Shown here in pieces: positions 33,717 through 45,620 of a stretch of 64,000 nt of DNA (the stretch's first letter is position 1; each line of letters opens with the position of its first letter). The notes under the pieces are model-generated. The model saw only the letters and a program-made list of their open reading frames with translations, ran no database searches and was not told the origin of the DNA. This DNA is from Taeniopygia guttata (lineage: Eukaryota > Chordata > Aves > Passeriformes > Estrildidae), in the NCBI RefSeq assembly GCF_048771995.1, contig NC_133030.1:15343501-15407500 (forward strand). The letters run 5' to 3'. Both the position numbers and the translations under genes were made by a program.

Positions 33717-36700
33717 AGATATTTTAAATTTCATTTAAGACTGCCTTTGGTTTATCAGAGGTCAGAATTTGCAATCAAAATCCAACAGCATATAGCAGAA
33801 ACTTATCCCATCTTCCTTTACCACTATACTTGGGCTTCTCTGTAACAACAAAAGCCTGTGTGTGATGAATTATTAGTTTGTTTTATATTACTCTCTTTAA
33901 TTATTGTAGTTACAGAAAAACTGTCCAGAAGATCTGTGCTTTAAACACATGTGGAGTTGAGGTATTTTCTCAGTGTTTAATGTTTTATGAATGTCTTTGT
34001 ACGTTAGAGTTATGACATAGCTTTGTGATATAGTTTTTTAAAATCAGACCACTCAATGCAGAAAACTGTATGGCTAGAAAGTATGCCATGGATATTGTTT
34101 CAAAGAAAATACTCTCACTTTTAAACTTTATTCACACTAAAAATAGGTGCTTCTAGTCCTAAAACAGGAGCATGGTTGAAGGTCACGTAGTAATTAACTC
34201 TTGGATGCAAGTCATTGACATTAGAAGGGTATTCTTCACTTGTTTTGTGATGCAGAACAAATGCTTCATTAATTAGAAATCTATCTACCTGAGATTGAAA
34301 TCTAATAAAATCAAGTGCTATGGTTTCGACATTGCTGGGGACACCTCTTAATGCACATATTTCTTCGTGCAATTTTCAACATAAGTTCTGCATTTTTTTC
34401 TTGATTGGGAGGATTTTATACGAGTTTTAATAACCCAGCTCTTGTGAGAAGATAAAAGGACCAAAGCTTTCTTTTCACAAACAAGAAAAGAAGGGATGAA
34501 GATTTTTTCTATAAAACATCTAGACTTTTCATTTCTCACACAAATTGTGGCCATTATAATCTCTTCAATACTGTGGGAGGGAAAAATAGACATTTCTAAA
34601 AGACCATAATGAGCTATGAAAATGCTGGTTACATTTTTTTTCTCTAATGAAAAATCTCCATGTACTCTAGTTCTGAATATTTTGTTTTCTTTTCTCCTGA
34701 AAGGAAGGATGGAAAAATGAGTATAAAGCATAACTCTCTTCCTCATAGTGGAGTAAAATTTGAGGAGCACTCACTTGAGGGAATCAGCTCCTTGGTCACC
34801 TTGCTAATAGCCATGGACTCTGAACATATGGGGTTTAGGAGTGTGATGAAAAATCTTATTGGGTATGGTGGGGTTTTGGATTTAATCCTTACTTTGAAGC
34901 CTGAGATTTTTCTGAGGCAGATGATATTATTCATTAAATTTTGTGATTTCACTGTGTTTTATACTTTTTAGCATGCATCAAAGATTTAAAGAAAAAAAAG
35001 AGCATAGATAATAAGAGTCTACATATTCTTCACTTGGAAAATTCTTAACATTGCTTTTTTATCTCTGTAAAAATAATGTTATAAATATCTGGACCTCAAA
35101 TGCTTGTTTTTCTTGCTACTGATTTTTTTTTTAATAGATTGTTGATAACTATGCCACTTTAAAATTAAAATTTTCCCAGTTGCACTACTGGCATTGGCAG
35201 AAAAATACAGAGGCAGAACAGAAAGTGCAGCTATCATAAATAGGTCATAGAATAGGCGAATAAACAAAACACATTATATTATTTTATATTTTATTGATTA
35301 TCACTTTGCCATTTTGATGACTGTCTTTTGACTGTGTTACCATTCAAATGTATCACCACAGCACAGACCTTCTTTTGTGACCTCCCTTGATGTTCCAATC
35401 TTACTAATTTCTGTGTTCCTTTACTGTACTCCATGTACTTTCAAAGAACAGATTGTTATGGCTGTCACTGTCACATTGTTTTCCACTTTTTCCTGGCTAG
35501 AACAGTGGCAGAAACAGATTAAATTTTATAGGTAAGTGCATGGTTAAGATATCTTATAAAATAAATATTCAATCTTCTATTCTGTTTCAAATATCTGGGT
35601 GTTTCTTTTGGTATTTGTCATCCAAGTTTAAAAGATTTTAAACCTTAATATAATATCAGGATCTTCCAGCAGTTTCTAAAATTTAATTTTTAAAAATATA
35701 TTTGACCTGGAAGAAAACATTTTGGAAAGACAGTGCTAGTAATTTTCTTTGCAAAGCTTCTTTTTACTATACAGGCTAACCGTTGAAAAATAATAAATTG
35801 AAGGTAGAGCCTTCCCAGGCTTCAAGGATTTGTTTTTTTTAAAAATGCACAACTTGTGATTCTTGGGGTGTCCTGTGCAGGGCCAGGAGTTGTACTCTGA
35901 TGATCCTTTGGTTCCCTCCCAAATCAGGACATTTTATGCTTCTATGGTTGGAATAAAATTTATTTAAAATTGCAGAAGGAATCTTTCCAACTCAACTGAC
36001 TACTGCTCCATCCTTTCTCAGGAAAAGGTGCGATCACTCTTAAAAGGAAAATTTCAGTTGACTCAGAATCTGGAATTGTGATCTTCACTGTTAATTCAGT
36101 TACCTCTCTGCAGAACAAAATACTCAGCTTTAAGGAGGGAGAGGAGCTTCTACTCCCTTGTGAAGACTTTAAAAAAGTAGTGGAGGAGTTCTTCGTTTCG
36201 ACTTGATAGGATGTCTGAAAATTTCCTTATGTAGTAGATGAAATGGATAACTTTTAAATGAGGTTTCAGACTTGTGAATTCCTAATAAGAGTTAAAGAGA
36301 ACGATGAAACATCAGAACAAATCAGGAAAAACTAGAAGAAAGGGTACTGGTTATGAAAGTTTGGGCAGGTGCTTCTCATAGAAGTCCATTGCAAAGAAGA
36401 TATGGGAAGAAGCTGACGGAAAAGTACATGAGAAACACTAGAAAGACACTTTTATTTTTGCCAAATATGTGGCAGGATACATTTTTAAAAAATGTGGGAG
36501 AAGAGAAACAGAGTATTATATGACAAAATGAAATGTAAGAAGAGAAGGTTCCTTGATACAGAAAGGCCAAAAGGCAAGATTTTTAAATTTTGTTAATGTG
36601 TGCTGCAAATTGTAACAGCATTGACACCAGGATTATTTTAAATGATCATTCTCTTTTGATGGCATGGTATCTAGCAATCTTAGTTCAAAAACATTTCTTA

Positions 36701-37199
36701 TTCCTAAATGACAAATTCACTTCAGTCCAACAACACAGAGTTCTAGGATGAAACTGGACCCATTTCCCTCAATTATTACAGAATCTTGGGCTTGAGTTAA
36801 ATGTTAAGCACTTGGAAGTCTGAACTCTGATTTGCTCCCAGCAGCTTATGAACCTGTAAAGGCTGTTGGCAGGAGGAGCATCTGTTACATCCTTTGTCTT
36901 ACACAGTCAGTCCTTTGTGCAGAGAACTTCACAAGCAAGCAGTTTTTCCTTTTATACTGTGATCTGTCCCTTCATCCTCTTAATCTCTCTCTCAGTGCTG
37001 AACCCAACCATCATGTGCTTCGATAGTTTTAACAGTTCATAAATTACAGACAAGAAAACACCTTGCATTTTCCCACCCACGCATTTGCCCCCTTTGTGTC
37101 CTTCCTTGCCTTCATGTTCTGTTCTTTGCCTCCTCCTGCTCAGAGAATTCTGTCTCGGTGGGTTTTATTTCTGTTTTTCCAGCTTTGACTCTTCAGTGT
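33717..37199. other. unique AT-rich sequence, no gene seen
   Basis: Minus-strand open frames at 34121-34372 (83 codons) and 34348-34770 (140 codons) show no recognisable domain. A plus-strand mini-exon pattern (35501-35531: good pyrimidine tract ending CTAG, donor GTAAGTGCA) is too short to call on its own. Confidence 0.4.
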
Positions 37200-37440
37200 G
37201 CAAATTTCCCTCAGGCAAACCTTTGCAGGGCTGACTCAGCAGTCAGTGGCATTTGTCAATTCATTGATCACTCTCCACGAGCAGTAGGAAGGGGAAACTT
37301 GCCGAGTCAGCAGTGAGCAGCCGGCCTTTGCAAGGATTAGGCTGTGAGAACCTCCAAATTAAAAATAAAGAGCTTTCTGATTTCTCTGCAGTGGGACTTT
37401 AAAAATGAATTTTAAAAAAGTCTCTCAACCCTCTCGCTTC
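37200..37440. promoter_or_regulatory. candidate regulatory element: AP-1/MARE-like and MEF2-like sites
   Basis: TGACTCAGCA at 37232-37241 is a full AP-1 core with a Maf-type flank. A second GAGTCAGCA lies at 37304-37312. TTAAAAATAA at 37359-37368 fits the MEF2 consensus. The segment is repeat-free and of balanced composition. Function is inferred from motif grouping only. Confidence 0.22.
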
Positions 37441-37925
37441 ATTCAACTGTAATTTTTCTGATTAATTCCTTCTCATTTTCCAAAAGACGACTCTTCTATG
37501 GAAAAGGAAATTGTGCTTTACATGTTTAAAGAATCTTACATTTTATTGTATTTATTGTTATAACTCTACGTTCACGTAAGTCAAACAAGAAAACACTTCA
37601 CATACTAGAATATGTCCCTACTCCAGTCTTCAGTGGGGCATGATCCAAGTTTAAAGATGTATTTTTGCTACTGACCCTCTCCCGCTTCCCCATCTCTTAT
37701 TTTACTTGCATCATCTCTGTAATCCTTCTAGGAGAGTGCTGGTATGGGAGAAAGAACAAATGGTTGAGCCGGGAATAAATAAGGTTCCTTCTTAACTCTC
37801 TGAGAAAAGAAGCTTTTATTTCAACTGAAGAAAAAATACAGCATTTTGACTGCTAAAAACTCTCCCTAGGCTAGATCTATTTTCTTAGAAGATCCAAATG
37901 TTTTGAAGCGTAGTCTTTTCTAAAC
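37441..37925. other. unique sequence, nothing recognised
   Basis: No gene or repeat was recognised. Confidence 0.45.
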
Positions 37926-37968
37926 AGCTCTTCGGTGAGAATTTCCATGGGAGCTGGACCGAAGAGCT
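37926..37968. repeat. 11-bp perfect inverted repeat
   Basis: AGCTCTTCGGT (37926-37936) and ACCGAAGAGCT (37958-37968) are exact complements around a 21-nt spacer. Each arm carries a CpG, which is rare in this AT-rich window. Confidence 0.7.
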
Positions 37969-38918
37969 CTTTTCTTGCCTCCCTATCTTTTCTTTCTCTC
38001 CCTATAGATATGCTCTAGACTATTCTCTTTGTCAGGAAACAGATACATAGAGTCTCCTTAAAAGTGTCATCATTTTTTCATGGATTGAGGAGCTAAAGAT
38101 TTGCACAATGGGCACTCATCTAGCAGTATCTTTTATTTTCACGTCAGTATTATTGCACCAACTATTCCATGTGAAACAAATGCAATTGTTTGTAGATAGG
38201 GCGTAGACTGTGTGCATTCCATTCTCCTCCCCATTGTTCTCTTTTCCCCTCTTTTTCTATTTAATGGGACTTATAAATGAAAAGGAGTGGAGTTCAGATT
38301 TGGGATTTTGTGAGCATTGTTTTTAGGGGTAATTTTGTACAATGAAGTGATAAAACAAAATAATTCCATCACTGACAATGATATTTTTAATTATTTAAAA
38401 GCTCACTTAGAGAGTATTTTCCAGTGTTCTCTCCCAAGACACCATAAGCCTCAAGCCTGCCCCCTTTTGTTCAGGGACTTGAATGTAAATATCATTGTTT
38501 TTGCTAATGAATTCAAGAATCATGAAGATTCTGTACTTCATGGATGATCAGAACACCTTACTGGTCTCTTTTCCTCAAATAATAGAAGGAGGATCATGCT
38601 GGCAAATGTTATTTCACTTATGCTCCCTCACCAGGCTCAGTTTGGATAAAAGTGGTGAGTTTTATAAGATGACATAATTGCTGTGGTTGTTCTAGCAACT
38701 AATGAGAGAAGGAGTCATAACATATAGCACCTCTCTGAACCTGCTGAGTGAAATGCAAACTCCTTTCCTTTCAACCTGAATTATTGTCTGCAATATAAAA
38801 ATAATAAAAAAAATGTTAATTTTGTTTTAAAGATGATAAAAAATGTCTTTCAGTCCATAATGTGGGTAATCATTATTCGCAAAGAAAAGGAACACAGACT
38901 CAGAAAAATGCTGCTGTA
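37969..38918. other. unique AT-rich sequence, nothing recognised
   Basis: Open frames at 38.3-38.7 kb show no domain. The GTGAGT donor-like site at 38653 follows only a 20-nt putative exon. Confidence 0.4.
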
Positions 38919-39277
38919 TTGCTTAGTTTTAACAAAACTTTAACTACCGACTCTTTTTAGTATACTTTTAGAAAAATGTATTTTTGTTTTAAATCTAAAT
39001 TTTCTACTATGGTGCTTACCTGCCCAATAATCTGTGAACATCTGTAAAAGTGCCTACACCTTTACAAGAATTGAATACCATTTAATCCACATTTTGAAGG
39101 TGGTTCATCCCCTTCAATCATTGTGTTTCTGCATACCACAAATGTAGAAATGTAACAACAATAATACTAATTATCTAATTTTACTCTTCCAAATGGCAGG
39201 AGAAACTTGCTATTAAAAGTTGCTATATCTATATTTTATATAGATATATATATATATATATAACAAACAGCACCTTT
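38919..39277 (+). repeat. left arm of a 350-bp inverted repeat
   Basis: This segment is the reverse complement of 41634-41980. Over the 103 bp around 39007-39109 I count only four differences between the arms. The AT-rich outer third is less similar, with small indels. The inner end carries a (TA)n tract (39245-39262). The arm contains GGGCAG followed by GTAAGCACC on its minus strand, a strong splice-donor match. Confidence 0.93.
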
Positions 39278-41633
39278 TTCCTGTGTTTTGAGTCTCAACA
39301 GGTTTCAGAAGGAAGAATGTGCATTGCAATCAGGATAGTTGTCAGGATCCTGAACTCCAAGTCTAAAGTTCATGTACCAGATCCAGCTTCTGTGAAGCAT
39401 TTTGTTTACCTTAGTTTAGTACTTGTTTCAGTGCAATGTAGCACATTTGGGAAGCTGAGGTCCCAGGGGAAATTTGAAGGTAGTTATGGTGCTCAGTCTG
39501 TGTGAAAATAATACCACGTACTCTGAGTTAAACATGAGCTTGTTTAGAGCTTTGTCACAAATCAGATAATTATAAGTAAAAGTTCAAAACTAGGGTACAC
39601 ATTTTCTCTTTTACTATTGAAAACAGACTCCTCTTGAATCTGTCAGAAAACCAAATAGGTACTTGAAATGTGAACTCCAGAATTCCATTTTTGCTTTTCC
39701 AAACCTTATCTTTTGCTGCGTGCACCTTTGACATTATATCTTTCAATTAATTCTTTCCTAGTATCTGATGTAATGTACAAATTTTCAATGATGTGTGGTT
39801 ATTCACCAGTGGCTAGAGAACAATATCACCTTGACTATACACCTCATTTTACTTCTTTAATAATCCCCATTCCTATACCTTTCCTGAATGGTAAACAGAC
39901 ATTCCTGCCATGACTTAAATTTGTAGCAAGTTGGTTTGTTGAGTTAGTGTGCTGGGGAGGAATGTTTGGATTTTCTACTGCTCTTAAAATTGAATGAAAA
40001 TTTAATTTGATCTGTTCTAAATCTTGTGTTTAGTGAATGTCTTTTTGCTTAAGGAAAAGTTAATGCAACTCTTGAGTAATAAATATAATTTACCTACAGA
40101 TTAAGAAGGAGATTTGATCTCTTTTTTCATAGATCTTCTGCTCGTGTGCTGTGCATATTATACACCTATGTCTTGTGCTTGAATATGTATTGAATGTTGT
40201 CAGATTCTAATCTGAATCAGCAGTCACAGAAACATGAAAATAATCTGCTTCCATGACAATTTGCTAAACATGTGATTTTTTTCATATGGTTCATTGTAAA
40301 GGGCCAGATTATGGCTGGATAACATACAGCAGGAGAACTGAAGTGCCTCTTAATAAAAAATCACAGAAGAAAAAAACACCTCCTGGAGAACCAGTGTAGG
40401 AAAATAAGCAAACAAATAAAACAAAAATATAAAAATATGCAAAGCACTGCACAGGTTTTTGCTTCTTTCTTTCTTCCTCCCCTGCCTGCCTTAAAAAATT
40501 AAAAAGCAAAACAAAACAAAAAAACTGCTAAAATTATGTTAGAGGAGCACAGAATGTAAGAATCATTCCAACACAAGTTATATGCTTCACAAATTCAGGC
40601 TTGGCTGATGAAGCTAAAGAACCTGTGGTACCCAAGAGACTAAAATTCTCATTAGGGGTTGTGGCCTTTAGCTTTTTCTTCAGTGGTTTCTCTAGAATTC
40701 TGATGCATTCAGCACTGAGAATAGTTTCTTTGCTGTATTAGGCGCTCAGGTGCTCATTGCAACTGGGTGGAAGGAAGGAGGATTGCTGAGCTGTAGAAAC
40801 TGGATGAGGCATGTGCCTTTTTTTGGTCCCTTGTCTATGCTGTTTTTACACTTTTACTCTCCCTGCCCTTAGGAAATGTGCTTCCTGTCATGTCTAGGAA
40901 TTTTTGCACTTCTAGCTGTAGATTGTTGGTTGCTTTTATTGCTTTATGAATCTGATGTCCTCACATACTAAAATCGTGGGGAAATGACAGATGATCTCTC
41001 AGCCATGATGAGAGCTCTCCCATCTGTGTGCTGTGATCTCAAAAGCAGATACTTCCCCACAGAAACCTTTGGAGAACAAATCTTCCAAGAAAAAAATAGC
41101 ATGTGTATGTTCAGTTCCTCGAATGTTTGTATTAGGGTTGAAAGTTTAAGAAATATTTGCTACTTACCTTTCTTTACAGACAGGAATTTACTATACTTTT
41201 ATTCTTTTGGGGTTTTGGTGTGTGTGTGTGTTTGTTGCTTTGGTTTTGTTTGTTTTGTTTTCTTAAATAATTAACTGTCAGAACTGAAAGCACAGAACAT
41301 TTCTGCTGTGAAGGTTCAGCTGCTTTTTATATAATCAGGATCTAAGTTCATTTGAATAACAAACGCTAATGTGAATCAGAAAACAGATGAACAGGCATTA
41401 AAATTAGGAACTTCAGGTGACTAATTCAGATGTACTCCACAGAGTTCAGTCTCCAGCTTTCTCCCACTGCAGTGAGGGGCCAAAAGTCAATGGGCTACTG
41501 AGACCAATCCCAGATGTGCTCACACTGTGCTACTGCAATGCTTCCTTCTAATGGTGAGTGGTAGGAAATGCAAAGTTGATGTAATGACATCCTGAAATAT
41601 ATGCAGAGAGGAACAAAGAAAGGTGGATACTGT
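39278..41633. other. 2.4-kb spacer between inverted-repeat arms
   Basis: Unique AT-rich sequence with no transposase-like or other recognisable frame. It contains a T/G-rich patch with GT repeats at about 41209-41265. A good acceptor-like site (CTTTCTTTACAG near 41180) has no donor partner. Confidence 0.5.
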
Positions 41634-41980
41634 AAAAAAATGTGCTGCTTGTTATATATATATATATATACACACACTTTTAATAGCAAGTTTCTCTTGC
41701 CATTTGGAAGAGTAAAATTAGATAATTAGTATTATTGTTGTTACATTTCTACATTTGTAGTATGTAGAAACACAACAATTAAAGGGGATGAACCGCCTTC
41801 AAAATGTGAATTAAATGGTATTCAATTCTTGTAAAGGTGTAGGCACCTTTACAGATGTTCACAGATTATTGGTCAGGTAAGCACCATAGCAGACAATCAT
41901 TATATTTAAAAAAAGGACATTTTTTTTTGAAATTGCACTAAAAAGAGACAGTAGTTAAAGTTTTGTTAAAAATAAGCAAC
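41634..41980 (-). repeat. right arm of the 350-bp inverted repeat
   Basis: It pairs with 38919-39277. Its inner end is a (TA)n/(CA)n tract (41653-41677) and its outer end is AAAATAAGCAAC. It holds an internal near-palindrome, GTAAAGGTG-TAGG-CACCTTTAC. The donor-like GTCAG followed by GTAAGCACC is on the plus strand here. Confidence 0.93.
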
Positions 41981-44900
41981 ATGGTAGTTGCCCTAAACCA
42001 GGCCACATGGGAGCTGCAAGGACAGCAGAGTATGATGGTGGTGACAAATGGTCAGTGAGAATGAAGAGAAATAGTGTTAAGTTTTTGCTCAAATAAATTC
42101 TTTCTATGACAAAAAGCATTAGCTGCAGGAGATCTCTGAGGTTCTGTGGGGCTCCAGATTCAAAGGTCCAGTTCACCATCGTCTCAGTCCACACTTCCTC
42201 AAGTATGAAACTGGAAGAATGCAGTTACAGCTAGAACTGGTTCCTGTGGTACAGGGTGAATGACTCAGTGAGAATCTTAAATACTTGCTTAACCATGAAG
42301 GAACCTGGCTGGTATTGGCTAAGCAATTTGTGTCAAATGTTGCAGTTTTATAATAATGGGAGTCTGAAAAAGCTACTGAAGCAGGATTTCTGGAAAATTA
42401 TCTTAAACATGCAGGGAAAAAATAATCCACAAAATCCCATGGCTCACAAAGATGAATATTTGTCTAAATCACTGAATGGAACTTGGGATTTTCAAAGCCA
42501 TGGGCTTTTGGCAGTTTGCTGATTTTAATCCCATTAGAGTAGTGCTCAGGCCTAATAAAGAATAAAGCAGCTATAGAAAGGAAGGGAACGAACATTGTAT
42601 TTCACAGGTCAGTGTTTTACTCATAAGTGAGTAAATTAATAGCAGAAAATGGAGAGAGATGAGATGTCTAATCACACCCAGACACTCTGTGGGTCTCCAC
42701 TTACTGTTTTGGTAAGCTGTCTTCCATAGGTCCGAAGTTTGAAAATGCCAGTCACTTTCTGGGAATGGCCACCACTTGTATGAGAAGAGAAGTTTTCCCA
42801 AAGAGATTTACAGACCTGTTACATGTTCCCTCTCAAATAGGCTATAAAATAAATAAGCTTAAATATGAATCTTTAAAAAGTCTCAGTTATTATCTTTAAT
42901 TAATGGAGAAACTTGCAGTCTTTTATGAATTTGTCTTTTTCTCTTAAAGCATGAATTGTGCAATACAATACCTTGTGGCTGTGCAGACTGTCAGAGTTGG
43001 ATTGCCACAAGCCTGGGTGTTTTCATTGACTTAAAGATTCTGAAAGAATCGTCATTCATGACAGCAAAATAAATGTGGAGTAGAAACAAAACTGTACTAG
43101 GGCTCGGTTTGGGATTTATTCTCTTTCTTTCCCTACTCAATGCATGCAGGATTGAGACAATGATTCCCAGATAAAACCTTCCCTTTCTCCCCCTTGTGGG
43201 ACAGAAACAGTGATGCCCATGAGTGGGTACAAAGACTATAAGTGATACAAATCGAAACCTATACACCTAAGCATGTACTTCCAGTTGATTTCTTAATGAA
43301 AAGTTTTGGGGTTTTTTTGTACAATGAAGTCGCTCCACACATTTAAATAATATTTAAATACTCTTAATATTGTGGAGAGTTAAACAGAGTTTGAAATGCT
43401 GCTCTTCTTACAAATTTAAATAATAATACAAAAAAATCTGCTGACACAAATGTATTAGAAACAAACCTATATAAAGGAGCAGTTAACCTAGAACTATTGT
43501 GAGATATATATTGTTTGACATACTTTCATATGAGCAAGCAGAAGTACCCCATCCTTTAGACTGTGGTAATGTGCCTTATTGTTAAATTCAATAGGAAAAG
43601 CTATTCATACTGTAGTATGATTGAAAAGAAAATTGAATCCTTTTGATGTTATAAATGTATCTATTACTGCATGTGCACACAAATTTTCCATGGAAATTAT
43701 GGTGAAAGTAGTGGTTCTCCTAGAAAAATGCATTAGTGTTGACATGTTCAATTTTAGCCACATCAGAATATAAATACCTTTTAACCATGGTAAAATTGTT
43801 GGGAATGTATATAGTGTATCTATATAAGTCAGTTGTCTGTCTAAAAATATGTGTTCCTATGGTCCAGTTATGTTCTCTCTTTCAGCTGGAAGAGAAATTA
43901 AAAACAGTGACTCACACATCTCACTCTTTTCCTGCAATATTGTGTTTAAAATATTTCAGTATGTGGAGTATATTTTATATAGCTGTTCATGATTATTTTT
44001 AATTTTGAAAAAAACAAAAAACACTTAACAATGTTTATGAAGCAAATTCTATGTGACTGGTTGATTGTCCACTTGCATGGCAATTGGTTCTGTGTACTAA
44101 ATATTCCTGGTAATGGAGATAGTCTAGGCTTCTTAGCATTGACAAATGAATAAAAAAAAAATTAGTGTATTCAACCACCAAAAATTTATGGCACTGGCAC
44201 TTCTAAAGTTTGCAGTTTGTCCAGGTTCATAACTAGGAAAGGAAAGTGTTTATTTTTTTTTTTCTTTCTGTGAAGCCTAGTATATGCTGTCTACTAAATA
44301 AACACACAGTTTTAAAATGTATCCCTCAGTGCACTTTGTATATTAAGGCACATTAAGTTATGCAGTATAATGCAATAAGAACTAACCTGAGAGCAGCAGA
44401 CATGAAACACTCTGTGTACTGCATTGTAATTATATAAAAGCACCAATGCCTTTAGGAGGAAAAACTTGAATTCTTCAGAGCTCACCTGGAAGTAGCTGTG
44501 GCAGGAATGTTTCCTGTTGTTGAACCCAGTGGAAAACACAAGATATGTTGCTTGCTTGTTTTTTTGGTTTCTGTGGGTGGTATTTTGTTGGTTTTGGTTT
44601 CTTGCATGGTCTTTTTCAGGCTTAGTAGACAGATATTTAGTTGGCAGAGTATTTTAGATATCTTTATAAAATAAAAAAAACCTAAAGGAGAGCCCTGAAG
44701 GGCTTGCAGTTTCAGGTTTAGATGATATCTTTATTTAATACCTGATTTGTGTTTTTTCTTGGAACTGTATTTGAAGGAGCAAACAATGGTCATTTTGGTA
44801 TTTTTAGAAAGCAGAAGTCCAGATCTTCAACTAGGACACACCTAGGGTATTTCAGAGTGAAAATGACTTCATATCCATCTAATTTCTCCTGATATGCTGG

Positions 44901-45279
44901 TTTTATTAGGCTCTCAATACAGCTGAAATACTCTGTGACAAGTTTGAAATATTATTACCTTTCCAACAGAATGATAACTTCAAAATCAACTTTATCTATA
45001 GTGAATTATCTGACGTATAAGGTTCCTGTTATAGTACCTGAACACCTTTAATGAAAATTAAACATATGAATCACTGTCTTTTAACTCTGTTAGCATGGAT
45101 TAACTATAACATTATTACCATCCTTTGAATGTAAAATACATTGATGAGTATGTATTACATAAAGCATGAGAGTGAAGCATTTTGGGAAAAAATTGTGCAC
45201 TTTTCTTTGCCTCCATTCTTTGACTCCTTCTGTCCTTTCCTTCCCTCCTCTCTCTTTCCATGCTCATCAGCTAAGTTAG
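41981..45279. other. unique AT-rich sequence, nothing recognised
   Basis: Chance open frames only (up to 91 codons). There is a T/G-rich patch at about 44551-44605. A GTGAGC donor-like site on the minus strand near 44483 follows only a 28-nt segment open in all frames. Confidence 0.45.
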
Positions 45280-45620
45280 TGTGTCTTCTCTAAATTGGAA
45301 TATTTACACAGAGTGAATTATGGCTGGGTACATTCCTATGTCAACATGTACGACGTTGATTTCTCATAAAGTAGATCATTATTCTGTGTGGCATAAATAA
45401 TATTACCAGACTGATATGATTAAAGGCAGGGAGTCACTAATTAGCATCTAATTAAAAGAGATTAGTAACGTGTCCAAGTACTATTGTTATCGTGTTATAT
45501 TTTCCCTTATAGGAAAAAATTATTCAAGCTTGTAGAATAATGTTTAAGTTACTTGTCTTATATGGTGTATAATAAAATAGAGGAGAGGGGAATAAGTCTA
45601 AATATTATTTCTCAATTTTG
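45280..45620. promoter_or_regulatory. candidate non-coding element with homeodomain-type sites
   Basis: CACTAATTAGCATCTAATTA at 45436-45455 gives two TAATTA cores 10 bp apart. They sit in repeat-free sequence that also has scattered CpGs (GTACGACGTTG near 45349). The call rests on motif content alone. Confidence 0.18.

Noticed and set aside
32872..33738. 288-codon plus-strand frame and overlapping 202- and 198-codon frames on both strands
   Set aside because: They are translations of the CTTTC/CTCTTTC array, which has no stop in any frame. There is no protein-like complexity.
34121..34770. Adjacent minus-strand frames of 83 and 140 codons
   Set aside because: No recognisable domain, no splice context and background composition. 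Expected by chance in AT-rich DNA of this length.
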